DNA of 64,000 nt. It comes from JAJFUE01 sp039683515. Lineage in GTDB: Bacteria; Sumerlaeota; Sumerlaeia; MVZB01. The position numbers and the translations under genes were made by a program. The stretch covers positions 62,001-126,000 of the forward strand of contig JBDKRG010000008.1 in the NCBI GenBank assembly GCA_039683515.1, read 5' to 3'. Each line of letters opens with the position of its first letter. The first letter of the stretch is position 1. The notes beneath the pieces are model-generated. The model was given only the letters and a program-made list of their open reading frames with translations, ran no database searches and was not told where the DNA came from. Positions 9,613-18,888 of this stretch are shown in pieces.

Positions 9613-9748
9613 GATGGCCCTCCTTTGTTCGCAGGGTGAAAAACTCGGGTGAGCCAACAATTATACCCCGGCCGCTGATGGGTTCAAACAATTGGCCGGG
9701 CGCGCGTCCGCCCCCGCCCGCCGAGCTTGGCCGGGGCGGCGGCTCTCA

Positions 9749-9780
9749 TAAAAAAAAGGGCGGCCGTTTTGGGCCGCCCT
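9749..9780 (-). terminator. Rho-independent terminator of the second beta-helix gene
   Basis: A 9-bp perfect stem (9757-9765 with 9772-9780) and 6-nt loop are followed on the minus strand by a run of eight or more T. It sits 25 nt past the stop at 9805. Confidence 0.9.
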
Positions 9781-9804
9781 CCGGGTCTCTTCCCCGGTTC
9801 TCGA

Positions 9805-11262
9805 TTACTTCAGGCTCGTCCAGTTTCTGGCGGCGTTCAGCTGCGGTATGGGAACAAAAATAATCCCCGAAGGCGGATCCGTGTAATCGGCGTTCACGCC
9901 GATGGGGCCGCCGCTCGAAGCCCTGGTCGACAGGGTATGATTCAGGTAACGGAGATCTCCGGCCGCCGCGTCATAGTACATCGGATCCCACGCCGTGTCA
10001 TTGGGGCCGGCCGTGTAACCGGTGCTGGCCTTTGGACCGAAGACGTTGTTGAAATCCGAAGTCAGCGTGTCGCTGGTCGCCAGCGTGACGCAGACCGGAG
10101 CGTTCGTCGAGGCGTAAATGTTGCTGTTCGTGATCGCCAGCTTGACGGTGAGGCCGGTCGTGACCGTCGCGGGGCGGCAGATCGGGGCGTAGTAGGTCGC
10201 GCTCAACGTCGTCAGGTCGACGAAATCGCAGTGGTCGGCCGTGACGTTGCAGACGCCCGCGCCGGCGGTCCCGTTGCCGTTGGTGCCGAAATAGAGGTTG
10301 CCGTAGGTGTTGTTGGGGTCGGTGCTGATGTATTTGCTCAGCAGGACGCACCAGGTCATCGTCACGCTCGTTCCGTTCGAGCTCAGCCAGACGTTGTTGC
10401 TGCCGCCCGCGCCGCGGAAGATGCTGTGGTCAAACGAGCCCGACCACGGGGCGTCGAGCCGGCCGCTGTAGACCGAGCCCCACGGCCGGCTGGCGCTTCC
10501 GCCAACCAGGTCGCCGACGGTGACGCCGCAATCGGAGTAGCTGATGTTGATCCGGGCGTCCTTGAAGTTCGGCAGGATGCCCGCCCGCATGTAGTTTTTG
10601 TAACGGACGTGAAAGAGGTTGTAGGTCGGGCCGCCCAGCCGCGTCGCATACGGCGTCGCGTTCCACTCGTTGCCGAGGCGCAGGAAATGGTTCTGGACGA
10701 TGCTGTTCGTGTAAAACGTGCGGCTCGCGTCGAAATTGCAATAGGCAAGGTTGACGATGTTCGGAATCTGGCCGTGGATAATGACCGTCGTCGCCAGCGA
10801 CGTCGTCGTCGGCGTGACGCCCGCGTCGGCGACCTCGTTGACGTCCAGGTTCGTCAGGGTCACCTGGGTCCCGGTCGTGTGGTCGAACAGGATCATGCCC
10901 GTGTAAAAACTCGATGAGCTCAGGGCCTGCTTGCGGTACTGCAGCGTGATCCGGCCGCCGGAGAGCGAGCCGAACCGGGTCCCGTCGGCGCCGGGGTTGA
11001 AAACGAGCTGGGCGTCGGTCCGGGTCTTGCCGCACTGGATGACGGGCGTCTGGCCGGCGGCGGCGACGATGTCGAGGCGCTTGGCGATGACCAGGTCTTC
11101 CTGGAACGTCGCGCTGTTGGTCAGCGTGATGGTGTCGCCGTCGTTGGCGGCGTTAATCGCCGCCTGAATGGTCGCGTACGATCCCGGGACCGTGATGTTC
11201 GCGGCCTGGGCGATCGAGGCCGTCGCAAAGCAAAACGCGATTGCAATCCATGTCTTCAGCAT
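9805..11262 (-). CDS. Exported pectate-lyase-like beta-helix protein
   Basis: A 485-residue protein with a signal peptide (cleavage after S-I-A-Q-A near residue 20). The mature N-terminus has the P-G-S-Y-A-T-I-Q-A-A-I block and N-D-G-D-T-I-T-L that begin many right-handed beta-helix surface proteins. The rest is beta-helix coils rich in Asn, Thr and Ser. No pectate-lyase catalytic set can be assigned. AGGGGGAAT lies about 7 nt before the ATG, and the gene has its own terminator. Together with the genes from 1.6 to 7.2 kb it suggests investment in extracellular polysaccharide binding or degradation. Confidence 0.8.
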   Translation of the reverse strand: MLKTWIAIAFCFATASIAQAANITVPGSYATIQAAINAANDGDTITLTNSATFQEDLVIAKRLDIVAAAGQTPVIQCGKTRTDAQLVFNPGADGTRFGSLSGGRITLQYRKQALSSSSFYTGMILFDHTTGTQVTLTNLDVNEVADAGVTPTTTSLATTVIIHGQIPNIVNLAYCNFDASRTFYTNSIVQNHFLRLGNEWNATPYATRLGGPTYNLFHVRYKNYMRAGILPNFKDARINISYSDCGVTVGDLVGGSASRPWGSVYSGRLDAPWSGSFDHSIFRGAGGSNNVWLSSNGTSVTMTWCVLLSKYISTDPNNTYGNLYFGTNGNGTAGAGVCNVTADHCDFVDLTTLSATYYAPICRPATVTTGLTVKLAITNSNIYASTNAPVCVTLATSDTLTSDFNNVFGPKASTGYTAGPNDTAWDPMYYDAAAGDLRYLNHTLSTRASSGGPIGVNADYTDPPSGIIFVPIPQLNAARNWTSLK

Positions 11263-11528
11263 CGAACGATTCCCCCTGGATGTTTTTTCAAAGGAGTGAA
11301 AAGTCCATGAAGTTGGGCGCAGCCGATCCCCTCCTGTCCCTCAATTGCGCTCTTAATTTGGAAGCTGATTATTTCTATCGACGCGCGCCGGCGGAGTCAA
11401 ACATTTATGAGAAATTTTTCGCAATCCATCCCGATATGGGGACGATCGTATAATGATTATGCATTTGTCGGGTGTTATTCGGCCTCCGCCGAAGGTTGCG
11501 CGGGCAGTCGCCCTGGCGGCGATGGTGA

Positions 11529-12596
11529 CTAATGCTTGTTCCGGTTCATGCTTTTTTGATAGTTCTTCTGCATCTTCCCGAAATCCTTGTCCTTCTTGCG
11601 CCGTTCGGCGACCGACGATTCGAAATGCTCCCTCTCCCGTTCCATCTTCATATAGCTCTCGTACGAGCTTCGGTCGATCTCGCCGCGTTCAACCGCCTCC
11701 AGAACCGCGCAGCCGGCCTCGCCGGCGTGCGTGCAGTCCTTGAATTTGCAATCCCGCGCGAGGCCGAAGATTTTGTCGAACGTGGTCTCGAGTCCCCCGG
11801 CCGCCTCCGCGATCCCGACTTCCCGCATCCCGGGGTTGTCGACGAGGATCCCGCCGCCGTCCAGCACGATGAGTTCCCTGTGGCTCGTGACGTGCCGCCC
11901 CTTGTTGGTCCGCTCGCTGATCGCGTCCGTCCTCATGACGGCCCGGCCCGAAAGGTTGTTCAGCAGCGTCGATTTGCCGACCCCCGACGACCCGAGCATG
12001 CAATACGTCCGCCCCTTTTCGATCACCCCCCGCAGCGCCTCGTAGCCGTCGCGCGTCTGGTTGCTGATCGCGATGACCGGGATGTTGTCGATCCGGCGAT
12101 GGATGCCTTGAATGATCTCGTCGAGCTTTTGTTGGTCGATCAGGTCGGTTTTCGTCAACACGACGATCGGGCCGACTTTCGACGCATGGCAGATCGTCAG
12201 GTACCGCTCGAGCCGGTTGATGTTGAAATCCCGGTCGGCGGCCTGGACCAGGAACGCATCATCGACATTGGTTGCGATGATCTGGATCTGACCGAACTGG
12301 CCGACGGCCCGCCGCGAAATCATCGAGTATCTGGGCAGGATTTTATGGATGAGGCAAAAATCCGGATCGCACGCGATCAACGCCGCCCAGTCGCCGACGG
12401 CCGGGAAATCCTCGCGCCCCCGCGCCGAGAACCGCATGTTCCCGGTGATCTCGGCCTCCAGCTCGCCCCGTTCGGTCCCGACGATATAGCGTTCCTTATG
12501 CTCGGCGACGACCCGCCCGACCTCAAACTCCCCGAGCCCGTTCTCGATCCTGAACGCATCAAGCTCGCCGCGATACCCAAGATCTTCCAGTTTCAT
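11529..12596 (-). CDS. rsgA: Ribosome small-subunit-dependent GTPase A
   Basis: A 355-residue circularly permuted GTPase. The N-terminal OB fold (about 30-105) is followed by the permuted G motifs: G4 T-K-T-D, then the P-loop GSSGVGKST, then G3 D-N-P-G-M-R-E. The C-terminal zinc knuckle C-K-F-K-D-C-T-H-x5-C is complete. RsgA assists late 30S subunit maturation. The C-terminal tail is basic and helical (K-K-D-K-D-F-G-K). It appears monocistronic. Confidence 0.95.
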   Translation of the reverse strand: MKLEDLGYRGELDAFRIENGLGEFEVGRVVAEHKERYIVGTERGELEAEITGNMRFSARGREDFPAVGDWAALIACDPDFCLIHKILPRYSMISRRAVGQFGQIQIIATNVDDAFLVQAADRDFNINRLERYLTICHASKVGPIVVLTKTDLIDQQKLDEIIQGIHRRIDNIPVIAISNQTRDGYEALRGVIEKGRTYCMLGSSGVGKSTLLNNLSGRAVMRTDAISERTNKGRHVTSHRELIVLDGGGILVDNPGMREVGIAEAAGGLETTFDKIFGLARDCKFKDCTHAGEAGCAVLEAVERGEIDRSSYESYMKMEREREHFESSVAERRKKDKDFGKMQKNYQKSMNRNKH

Positions 12597-13225
12597 TTCC
12601 GTTCCCCTGCGATATTCCGCAATCGATTCAGCGCATGAACGATTTAGCTTTCAACCAATCTATAAAAATGATCAAAACGCATCGCATCTTCAACATATTC
12701 AACAAGGGGACGAGGTTGATTGGCGGAATAATTAGCCGCAAAACCTTTTCCCCCCATATTTTTCGGCCCCAGCGGGGCCGGCGCGAGCAGCCCCCGGCGA
12801 AGCGAAGCGCCGCCGGGGGTCAGGATGCCATCGACGACGCTCCCCTCCGGGACGCCCGCTTCGGCTCGAGAAGTCGGAAGTCGTCAGTAGGTCGCTTCGG
12901 CTCGAAGCGACATCGAATTTCTGCAGGAGTCGGAATTTCGGTTCGGAGTTCAAGCTTCAGCTTGCCAAGCCCACGCGGCCGACGCGCCCAGCCGAATACA
13001 CAAGAACCGCCGAGATTTGAAATCAAATCAATCGCACGTCCCTGATTTTCCGTCCCTGATTTTCCGTCCCTGATTTTCCGTGTGATCCGTGTATTCCGTG
13101 GTTGAAGCTTCCGCCATCTCCACGCTCGAACGCGACGCCGGGCCCACTTGAAACAGCCCTGTTTCGAGCCGATCCCGCATGTATAGAGAGTCGGGTCGAA
13201 GACCCGACCTACCTTCAGCTGTGTT
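12597..13225. other. Repeat-filled intergenic region, no gene seen
   Basis: This 629-nt gap holds several repeat structures rather than a convincing gene. A GC-rich palindrome lies at about 12787-12817. A GTAGG-plus-hairpin element lies at 12887-12910, with TCGCTTCG pairing with CGAAGCGA. A 14-nt unit GTCCCTGATTTTCC occurs three times in tandem at 13038-13079. A hairpin GTCGGGTC-gaa-GACCCGAC at 13190-13208 lies just past the ygiQ stop. The weak open frame at 12635-13045 has no ribosome site and runs through the palindromes, so I do not call it. Confidence 0.6.
13038..13079. repeat. Three tandem copies of a 14-nt unit
   Basis: GTCCCTGATTTTCC is repeated exactly three times head to tail. Downstream phrases (GTGATCCGTGTATTCCGTGG) resemble the CCGTG-rich intergenic repeats elsewhere in the window. 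Confidence 0.85.
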
Positions 13226-14995
13226 TCAGCGGTTGCGGGGCTTGCGGGGCGGGAGCGACCTGGGGGTTATTGATTCTTGATGTTGGAGTCGGCGAATACG
13301 GGCTGATTCGGCGGCGGTCAGAATATTTTTTTGCTGTGTCCTGCCGCCGACGGTTTTTTCCACGTAGATCGGCTGGCCGGTGAACGGGTCGCGCTGGGTC
13401 CAGTACATCAGCGACGAATACGTCCCGGGCGTGGGCGTGAAGAGCTGGACGTCTTCGGGGCGCACGTGCAGCTCGCGCTCGGCGAAGGCCTTGAGCGCGC
13501 GCATGTCCTTCTCCGTGCAGCCCGGGTGCGCCGCGATGAAGTAGCACGTCAGGAACTGCTTCTGGCCCTCTTCCTTGCGGATTTTCTCGAATAGCGACTT
13601 GAACCGCAGGGCGGTCTCGCGGCCGGGCTTGCCCATTTTCTTCAGGACGTCCGGCTCCGAATGCTCCGGCGCGATCCGCATCTGGCCGGGGATGTGATGG
13701 CGCAGGAGCTGCCTGAGGTAGCCGGCGCCGTGGCGCTCGTCGGCCAGGATCATGTCGTAGCGCAGTCCCGAAGCGACGATCACCCGGCGCACGCCGGGGA
13801 TCCGCCGCAGTGCGGCCAGCAGCTTCGTTTGCCGGGCGTGGTCCACATCCAGCTTCGGGCAGACGCCGGGGAACAGGCATCGCTTGTTCGCGCACGCCCC
13901 GCTCTTCGCCTTGACCGCGCATTCGATCCCATACATGTTGGCCGTCGGCCCGCCGACGTCGTGCAGCGTCCCCTTGAACATCGGGTGCTTCGCGATCGCG
14001 CGCGCCTCGGCCAGGATCGACGCCTCGCTGCGCCAGCGCACCCGCCGCCCCTGGTGCACCGAGATCGAGCAGAAGTTGCACTCGCCGTAGCAGCCCTGGT
14101 GCGTGGTGATGGAGAACCGGATCGTCTCGAGCGCCTTGGCGTCGCCGCGCCGCCGGTCGAACGGATGCAGCTCGCGCTCGTAGGGCAGCTCGTAGACGGC
14201 GTCGAGCTCCTTCCCCACCAGGTATTCGGCCGGCGGGTTCTGGACGAGGTAACGCGTGTCCTGCTGCTGGGCGAGCGTCTTGGCCGAGACCGGGTCGTTG
14301 TTGCGGTAAAACACGTGGAACGCCTGCGTGAACGCGTCCTTGCTTTCGGCGCACTCGGCGAACGACGGCAGCACCTCGCTTCCCTCGGGCGGCCGCGGCG
14401 CGATGTAGCACAGCCCGCGCACGTCGGACGGCGCCTGGCCCGCCTTGAGCCGCTCCGCCAGCTCGACGACCGAGCGCTCGGCCATGCCGTAGAGGAGGTA
14501 GTCGGCCTTGGCGTCGAACAGGATCGAGCGGCGGATCCTGTCGCTCCAGAAATCGTAATGCGCCACGCGCCGCAGGCTGGCCTCGAGCCCGCCGAGGACG
14601 ATCGGCCGGCCGCCCTTCATGTGCTTGCGGATCAGGTTGCTGTAGACGATGGCGGCGCGGTCGGGGCGCCGGTCATTGACGCCGCCGGGCGTGTAGTCGT
14701 CCGACTTGCGCTTGCGGCCGCCGGCCGTGTAGTTGGCGACCATCGAATCGATGCAGCCGCCGGTGACGCCCCAGAAGAGCTCCGGCTCGCCCAGGCGCGC
14801 GATGTCATCGGCCGAACCGGTCTCCGGCTGCGCGATGATCCCGACCCGGTAGCCGGCTTTCATGAGCACATGGCCGATCACCGCCACGCCGACGAACGGC
14901 GAGTCGATGTAGCCGTCGCCGGTGACAAGGATCGCGTCGAGCCCGCTCCAGCCAAGCCGCGCGACCTCCTCGGGTGTGGTCGGGATGAATGTCAT
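13226..14995 (-). CDS. ygiQ: YgiQ family radical SAM protein
   Basis: A 589-residue member of the YgiQ/UPF0313 family. The N-terminal domain (about 1-280) contains the family-specific start with G-D-G-Y-I-D-S-P and the T-A-G-G-R-K-R-K-S-D-D-Y stretch. The radical SAM core has the cluster motif C-Y-G-E-C-N-F-C (CxxxCxxC) near residue 300, preceded by T-T-H-Q-G. The C-terminal part has the F-T-P-T-P-G-T and S-S-L-M-Y-W pieces of the family and ends in a basic tail. Function in the cell is unknown. It is flanked by repeats on both sides and appears monocistronic. Confidence 0.9.
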   Translation of the reverse strand: MTFIPTTPEEVARLGWSGLDAILVTGDGYIDSPFVGVAVIGHVLMKAGYRVGIIAQPETGSADDIARLGEPELFWGVTGGCIDSMVANYTAGGRKRKSDDYTPGGVNDRRPDRAAIVYSNLIRKHMKGGRPIVLGGLEASLRRVAHYDFWSDRIRRSILFDAKADYLLYGMAERSVVELAERLKAGQAPSDVRGLCYIAPRPPEGSEVLPSFAECAESKDAFTQAFHVFYRNNDPVSAKTLAQQQDTRYLVQNPPAEYLVGKELDAVYELPYERELHPFDRRRGDAKALETIRFSITTHQGCYGECNFCSISVHQGRRVRWRSEASILAEARAIAKHPMFKGTLHDVGGPTANMYGIECAVKAKSGACANKRCLFPGVCPKLDVDHARQTKLLAALRRIPGVRRVIVASGLRYDMILADERHGAGYLRQLLRHHIPGQMRIAPEHSEPDVLKKMGKPGRETALRFKSLFEKIRKEEGQKQFLTCYFIAAHPGCTEKDMRALKAFAERELHVRPEDVQLFTPTPGTYSSLMYWTQRDPFTGQPIYVEKTVGGRTQQKNILTAAESARIRRLQHQESITPRSLPPRKPRNR

Positions 14996-15041
14996 CGTGC
15001 TCTTAATCTTTCATGACCAACATCAAAACTGAATCTACAGC

Positions 15042-15133
15042 TTTTCTCACAGAGACACGGAGAGACGGGGAGCGCAGGGAAAATTGAAATGAAAATCTCT
15101 GTGTTCTTGGTTTCTCTATGTCTCTGTGAGAAA
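15042..15133. repeat. Inverted repeat (TTTCTCACAGAGACA type)
   Basis: TTTCTCACAGAGACACGGAG at the left is matched by CTATGTCTCTGTGAGAAA at the right. It fills the gap between ygiQ and the flavoprotein gene and matches the element at 492-596. Confidence 0.8.
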
Positions 15134-15137
15134 GAAT

Positions 15138-16397
15138 TTATTTTAATTCTCCTCTGCTCTCCACGGCCGCGCTGGTTCCGGCGAGCCAGCCGGTCGAAAA
15201 CGCCGCCTGCAGGTTGTAGCCGCCGGTGTCGGCCTGAAGGTCCAGGATCTCGCCGGCGAAGTACAGGCCCGGCGCGAGGCGCGACTGCATCGTCTTGGGA
15301 TCGACCTCGCGGGTGTCGACGCCGCCGGCGGTGATAATCGCCTCGTCGAGCGGCCGGTGGTCGGTCACCGTGAGGCGCAGGCCCTTGAGCCACTGCCTGA
15401 GCCGCGTGCGCTCGGCGGCGGTGACCTGGTTGCCGACGGCCTCCGGCGCGATGGCCGTCTGGTCCAGGCAGACTGGAATCATCTGGGACGGCAACAGCCC
15501 GCGCAGCAGGCTCGCCATCGACTCCCGGCCGTGCTCGGCGAAGTCCCGCCGCAGGCGCGCATCCAGCTTATTATCCTCCAGCGCCGGCTTGAGGTCTATC
15601 GCCAGTTGGACCGTCTCGCCGCGGCCGAGCGCGTCGACCGCCTCGCCGCTCAGCGTCAGGATGAGCGGCCCGGCGACGCCAAACTCGGTAAAGCACATCT
15701 CGCCGAAGACGTCGCGGCGTTTTTTGCCGCCCACCAGGAGCCGGACGCCGACGTTTTTCAGCGTGAGCCCCGCCATTTCGCCCGTCGCCTCCGCCGTCTC
15801 CAGCGGGACCAGCGCCGGCCGGATCGGGACGACGCTGTGGCCGGCGGCGGCGGCCAGGCGGTAGCCGTCGCCGGTCGAGCCGGTCCCCGGATACGACGCG
15901 CCGCCGGTGGCCAGGATGACGGCGTCGCCGTCGAACCGGAGGCCCTGGGCCACGACGCCGGTGACGCGGCCATCGATAAGGACAAGTTCATCGACCGGCG
16001 CGGAGTGTTTTACTTGGACCCCCTGCGCCTTGGCCCAGTGCACGAGGGCGCGGACGACGTCGGGCGCCTTGGCGCCGGCGGGGAAGACGCGGCCGCCGCG
16101 CTCGGTCGTCAGCGCCACGCCGAGGCCCTCGAAGAAGTCGATCAGCTCGCCCGAGAAGAAGCGCGAGAACGCGTGGTGGAGGAACTTGCCGGATTTGCCG
16201 AAATGGGCGATGAACTCGGGCAGGCCGGCGACGTTGGTCAGGTTGCAGCGGCCCTTGCCGCTGATGCCGAGCTTGCGGCCGGGCCGGGCCATTTTCTCGA
16301 GGACGAGCACATCGGCGCCGGCCCGAGCCGCGCATCCCGCCGCCATGAGCCCCGCCGCCCCGCCGCCGATCACGATGATGTGTCGTTTCACGAGCAA
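15138..16397 (-). CDS. HI0933/YhiN-family flavoprotein (NAD(P)/FAD-dependent oxidoreductase)
   Basis: A 419-residue flavoprotein. The Rossmann fingerprint V-I-G-G-G-A-A-G-L-M-A-A is at residues 10-21, followed by the family hallmark G-R-K-L-G-I-S-G-K-G-R-C-N-L-T-N and later A-T-G-G-A-S-Y-P-G-T-G-S-T-G-D-G. The C-terminal T-A-G-G-V-D and L-Y-F-A-G-E-I-L-D-L-Q-A-D-T-G-G-Y-N-L-Q motifs complete the FAD site. Homologues include BaiN, but most members have no assigned substrate. Full length. Confidence 0.9.
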   Translation of the reverse strand: MLVKRHIIVIGGGAAGLMAAGCAARAGADVLVLEKMARPGRKLGISGKGRCNLTNVAGLPEFIAHFGKSGKFLHHAFSRFFSGELIDFFEGLGVALTTERGGRVFPAGAKAPDVVRALVHWAKAQGVQVKHSAPVDELVLIDGRVTGVVAQGLRFDGDAVILATGGASYPGTGSTGDGYRLAAAAGHSVVPIRPALVPLETAEATGEMAGLTLKNVGVRLLVGGKKRRDVFGEMCFTEFGVAGPLILTLSGEAVDALGRGETVQLAIDLKPALEDNKLDARLRRDFAEHGRESMASLLRGLLPSQMIPVCLDQTAIAPEAVGNQVTAAERTRLRQWLKGLRLTVTDHRPLDEAIITAGGVDTREVDPKTMQSRLAPGLYFAGEILDLQADTGGYNLQAAFSTGWLAGTSAAVESRGELK

Positions 16398-16472
16398 CGC
16401 CTCCGCTGGTGCCTGTCACCGAGATACCACGACAGGCACGCAACCGGCAACGGCGGCGAAGGATTATTGAGA

Positions 16473-17036
16473 TTACCTCTGCTGATTTTGCTTTTGGGCC
16501 TGCAGGATGATGCCGTGGACCTTGCGGACGTTTTCAATCATTTCGAAGGCGGGCGGGACATATCTGCCCGCGCCCGGCCAGCCGCCATGCAGCAGGAAAG
16601 CCATCGGGTGGGCGGATGTGCCGAATGTGATGTCGCCGGAGAGGTCGCGCCGTTCGGTCATCGCCAGTTCGCCCAGGTTGTGCAGGTTCAGGGACCTGAC
16701 GCCGCTGCGCGGGAATCCCGATGCGATGATCACCCGCTGATTCGTCACGCCATAGACGGTCGCATTCCGCGCCCAGGCATCGACGGCAAAACGCCCGAAG
16801 ACGAGATATAAACCAACCAACACAAAGGGAATCCCCCACAAGACGAAAAATATTGGACCGGATTTGATGGCCATGATTTCCCAGAAAATCGCGAACCCTC
16901 CCCAGAGCAGGCTGAAGGGGATCAGGAAGGCATCGGCCGCGCGCAGGCGAATCCCGGTTCTCGGAGAACCGGACCAGAGCACGTTTTCGCCCGATTGCAA
17001 TTCGCGTTGAATGACAGTCTCAATCGGATCACGCAT
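16473..17036 (-). CDS. Membrane protein with bacterial PH-like domain
   Basis: A 187-residue protein with the plan of bacterial PH-domain membrane proteins: an N-terminal G-E-x-V-L-W-S-G-x-P segment, two membrane helices (about 36-56 and 62-83), then Y-G-V-T-N-Q-R-V-I-I, which is the start of the PH-like beta barrel, and a short C-terminal helix. Such proteins are usually of unknown function. AGGGCGG lies just before the ATG. It is divergent from the BchE-like gene. Confidence 0.7.
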   Translation of the reverse strand: MRDPIETVIQRELQSGENVLWSGSPRTGIRLRAADAFLIPFSLLWGGFAIFWEIMAIKSGPIFFVLWGIPFVLVGLYLVFGRFAVDAWARNATVYGVTNQRVIIASGFPRSGVRSLNLHNLGELAMTERRDLSGDITFGTSAHPMAFLLHGGWPGAGRYVPPAFEMIENVRKVHGIILQAQKQNQQR

Positions 17037-17173
17037 TGTTCCGCCCTATCCGCTCTCGAATTTCCTGAATATCTGAACAGAGATGGGGCAATTGCACAAA
17101 TGGGATTCAATGATTCTCCAGAGCCGCAAAAGCGCACCCAGGCGGCGGCGACGGCGCGGCCGGCCGAACACAC

Positions 17174-17201
17174 TTGACAGCGCAAAGTAATTTGCTATAC
17201 T
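17174..17201 (+). promoter_or_regulatory. Sigma70-type promoter of the BchE-like gene
   Basis: TTGACA at 17174-17179 and TATACT at 17196-17201 are separated by 16 nt. The predicted start of transcription near 17208 leaves a leader of about 105 nt with no riboswitch that I recognise. Confidence 0.75.
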
Positions 17202-17313
17202 TCGATTCAGATGCGCAGGAGCGGATTTAGGGGTTGATGTCATATCCAAGAAAGTCCGCGCCCGGCTCACTCTGCAACGCAAAGCCTCTCCATCAATCGA
17301 GGCGCCCTGTTCC

Positions 17314-18825
17314 ATGAAAATCGCCCTGATCAACCCGCCCCACACGGCCATCGGCAGCCGGATGCCGGGCGAACACCTCCCGCCGCTGGGCCTGCTCGGC
17401 ATCGGCGGGCCGCTGCTGGACGCCGGCTACCGCGTCCAGCTCATCGATGCCGACCTGGCGCCGCTGACCTTGCCCGAGATCGCGCGGCGCGTCCAGGCCG
17501 CCGGCGCGGACGTCGCCATGATCGGCCATTCCGGCTCCAGCTCGGCGCACCCCACCGTCGTCGAGCTCTGCCGCGAGCTCAAGCGATCGATGCCGGGCCT
17601 CACGACCATCTACGGCGGCGTTTACCCGACATATCACTGGGCCGAGATCCTGGCCGCATGCCCCGAGATCGACGTGATCGTCCGCGGCGAGGGGGAGCGG
17701 ACCGCCCTGCGGCTGGTTGAGGCTTTGGATCGCGGCGAGCGGCTGGACGGTGTGGGCGGCATCGCGTTCCGCTTCGGCGGCGAAGTCAAATCCACGCCGC
17801 CGGCCGAGCCGATCGCCGACCTCGACGCCTACCGCGTCGGCTGGGAGCTGATCGATCATGCGCGCTATTCGTACTGGGGGGGCAAGCGGGCCGTCGTCGC
17901 GCAGTTCTCGCGCGGCTGCACGCACGCGTGCAGCTACTGCGGCCAGCGGGGGTTCTGGACGCGGTACCGCCACCGCGACCCGGTCCGGTTCGCGCGCGAG
18001 CTGGCCCGCCTCCACCGCGAGCACGGCGTCGAGCTCATCAACTTCGCCGACGAGCTGCCGACCGGCTCGCGCGAGGCGTGGAAAACGTTCCTCGAGGCGC
18101 TCATCGCCGAGAACGTCCCGCTCCTGCTGGTCGGATCGACCCGCGCCGGCGACATCGTCCGCGACGCCGACATCCTGCACCTCTACCGGAAGGCGGGCGT
18201 CATCCGGTTCCTGCTCGGCGTGGAGAGCTACGACCCGCGGACGCTCGCGTTCATCCGCAAGGGGGCGGCGCCGGGCGAAGACGAGCTGGCGATCCGGCTC
18301 CTGAGAGAGCATGGCATCGTCGCGATGGCGACGTGCGTCGTCGGGTTCCGCGAGGAGCGCGACCGCGATTTCCTGAACTCGCTCCGGCATTTGATGCGTT
18401 ACGACCCGGACCAGGTGCAGCTCCTCTACGCGACGCCGCACCGCTGGACGCGGTTTTACGAGGCGGTCGCGGCGCGGCGAGTCATCCAGCCCGACACGCG
18501 GCTGTGGGATTACAAGCACCAGGTGCTGGAGGCGCCGGGCATCCCGGCGTGGCGGGTCTTCGCCTGGTTCAAGGCGATCGAGGCCCTGATGCAGCTTCGC
18601 CCCAAGGTGCTGCTGCGGCATCTGTTCCACCGCGACGCCGAATACCGTCACGCCATGCGTTGGTACACGCGGATCGGCCGGCGGGTCTGGCTGCACGAGG
18701 TCTTCGAATTCATCTTCCGCACGCGGCTGCTGCGCAACGGGCCGACGCTGGAAAAATTCCTCGGCCCCTCGCTCGCGCACCGCGAATTCGCCCTGGCCGC
18801 CCGTCGAAAAAATGATAAGAATTGA
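17314..18825 (+). CDS. bchE: BchE-like B12-binding radical SAM enzyme (anaerobic Mg-protoporphyrin ester cyclase family)
   Basis: A 503-residue protein with an N-terminal cobalamin-binding domain (about 1-140; I-N-P-P-H-T-A-I-G-S-R, P-P-L-G-L-L, Y-G-G-V-Y-P-T-Y-H-W, I-V-R-G-E-G-E) and a radical SAM domain. The cluster motif is C-T-H-A-C-S-Y-C, followed by G-Q-R-G-F-W-T-R-Y-R-H-R-D-P, a sequence characteristic of BchE. The C-terminal part (Y-A-T-P-H-R-W-T, W-D-Y-K-H-Q-V-L, M-R-W-Y-T) also fits BchE from phototrophs. BchE forms the isocyclic ring of bacteriochlorophyll without oxygen. No other photosynthesis gene lies in the window, so the true substrate may differ. It has its own promoter. Confidence 0.7.
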   Translation: MKIALINPPHTAIGSRMPGEHLPPLGLLGIGGPLLDAGYRVQLIDADLAPLTLPEIARRVQAAGADVAMIGHSGSSSAHPTVVELCRELKRSMPGLTTIYGGVYPTYHWAEILAACPEIDVIVRGEGERTALRLVEALDRGERLDGVGGIAFRFGGEVKSTPPAEPIADLDAYRVGWELIDHARYSYWGGKRAVVAQFSRGCTHACSYCGQRGFWTRYRHRDPVRFARELARLHREHGVELINFADELPTGSREAWKTFLEALIAENVPLLLVGSTRAGDIVRDADILHLYRKAGVIRFLLGVESYDPRTLAFIRKGAAPGEDELAIRLLREHGIVAMATCVVGFREERDRDFLNSLRHLMRYDPDQVQLLYATPHRWTRFYEAVAARRVIQPDTRLWDYKHQVLEAPGIPAWRVFAWFKAIEALMQLRPKVLLRHLFHRDAEYRHAMRWYTRIGRRVWLHEVFEFIFRTRLLRNGPTLEKFLGPSLAHREFALAARRKNDKN

Positions 18826-18888
18826 TCATGCGCCGGGATTTTGAGTTAATTCTTCGGTGAGATTCAACGCATCTTGGGAGGGGATTCA

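Noticed and set aside
12635..13045. A 136-codon frame after rsgA
   Set aside because: It runs through palindromes and tandem repeats and has no ribosome site or recognisable protein pattern.
13038..13079. A CRISPR array at the 14-nt tandem repeat
   Set aside because: Units are 14 nt, contiguous, without spacers, and no cas gene is near.
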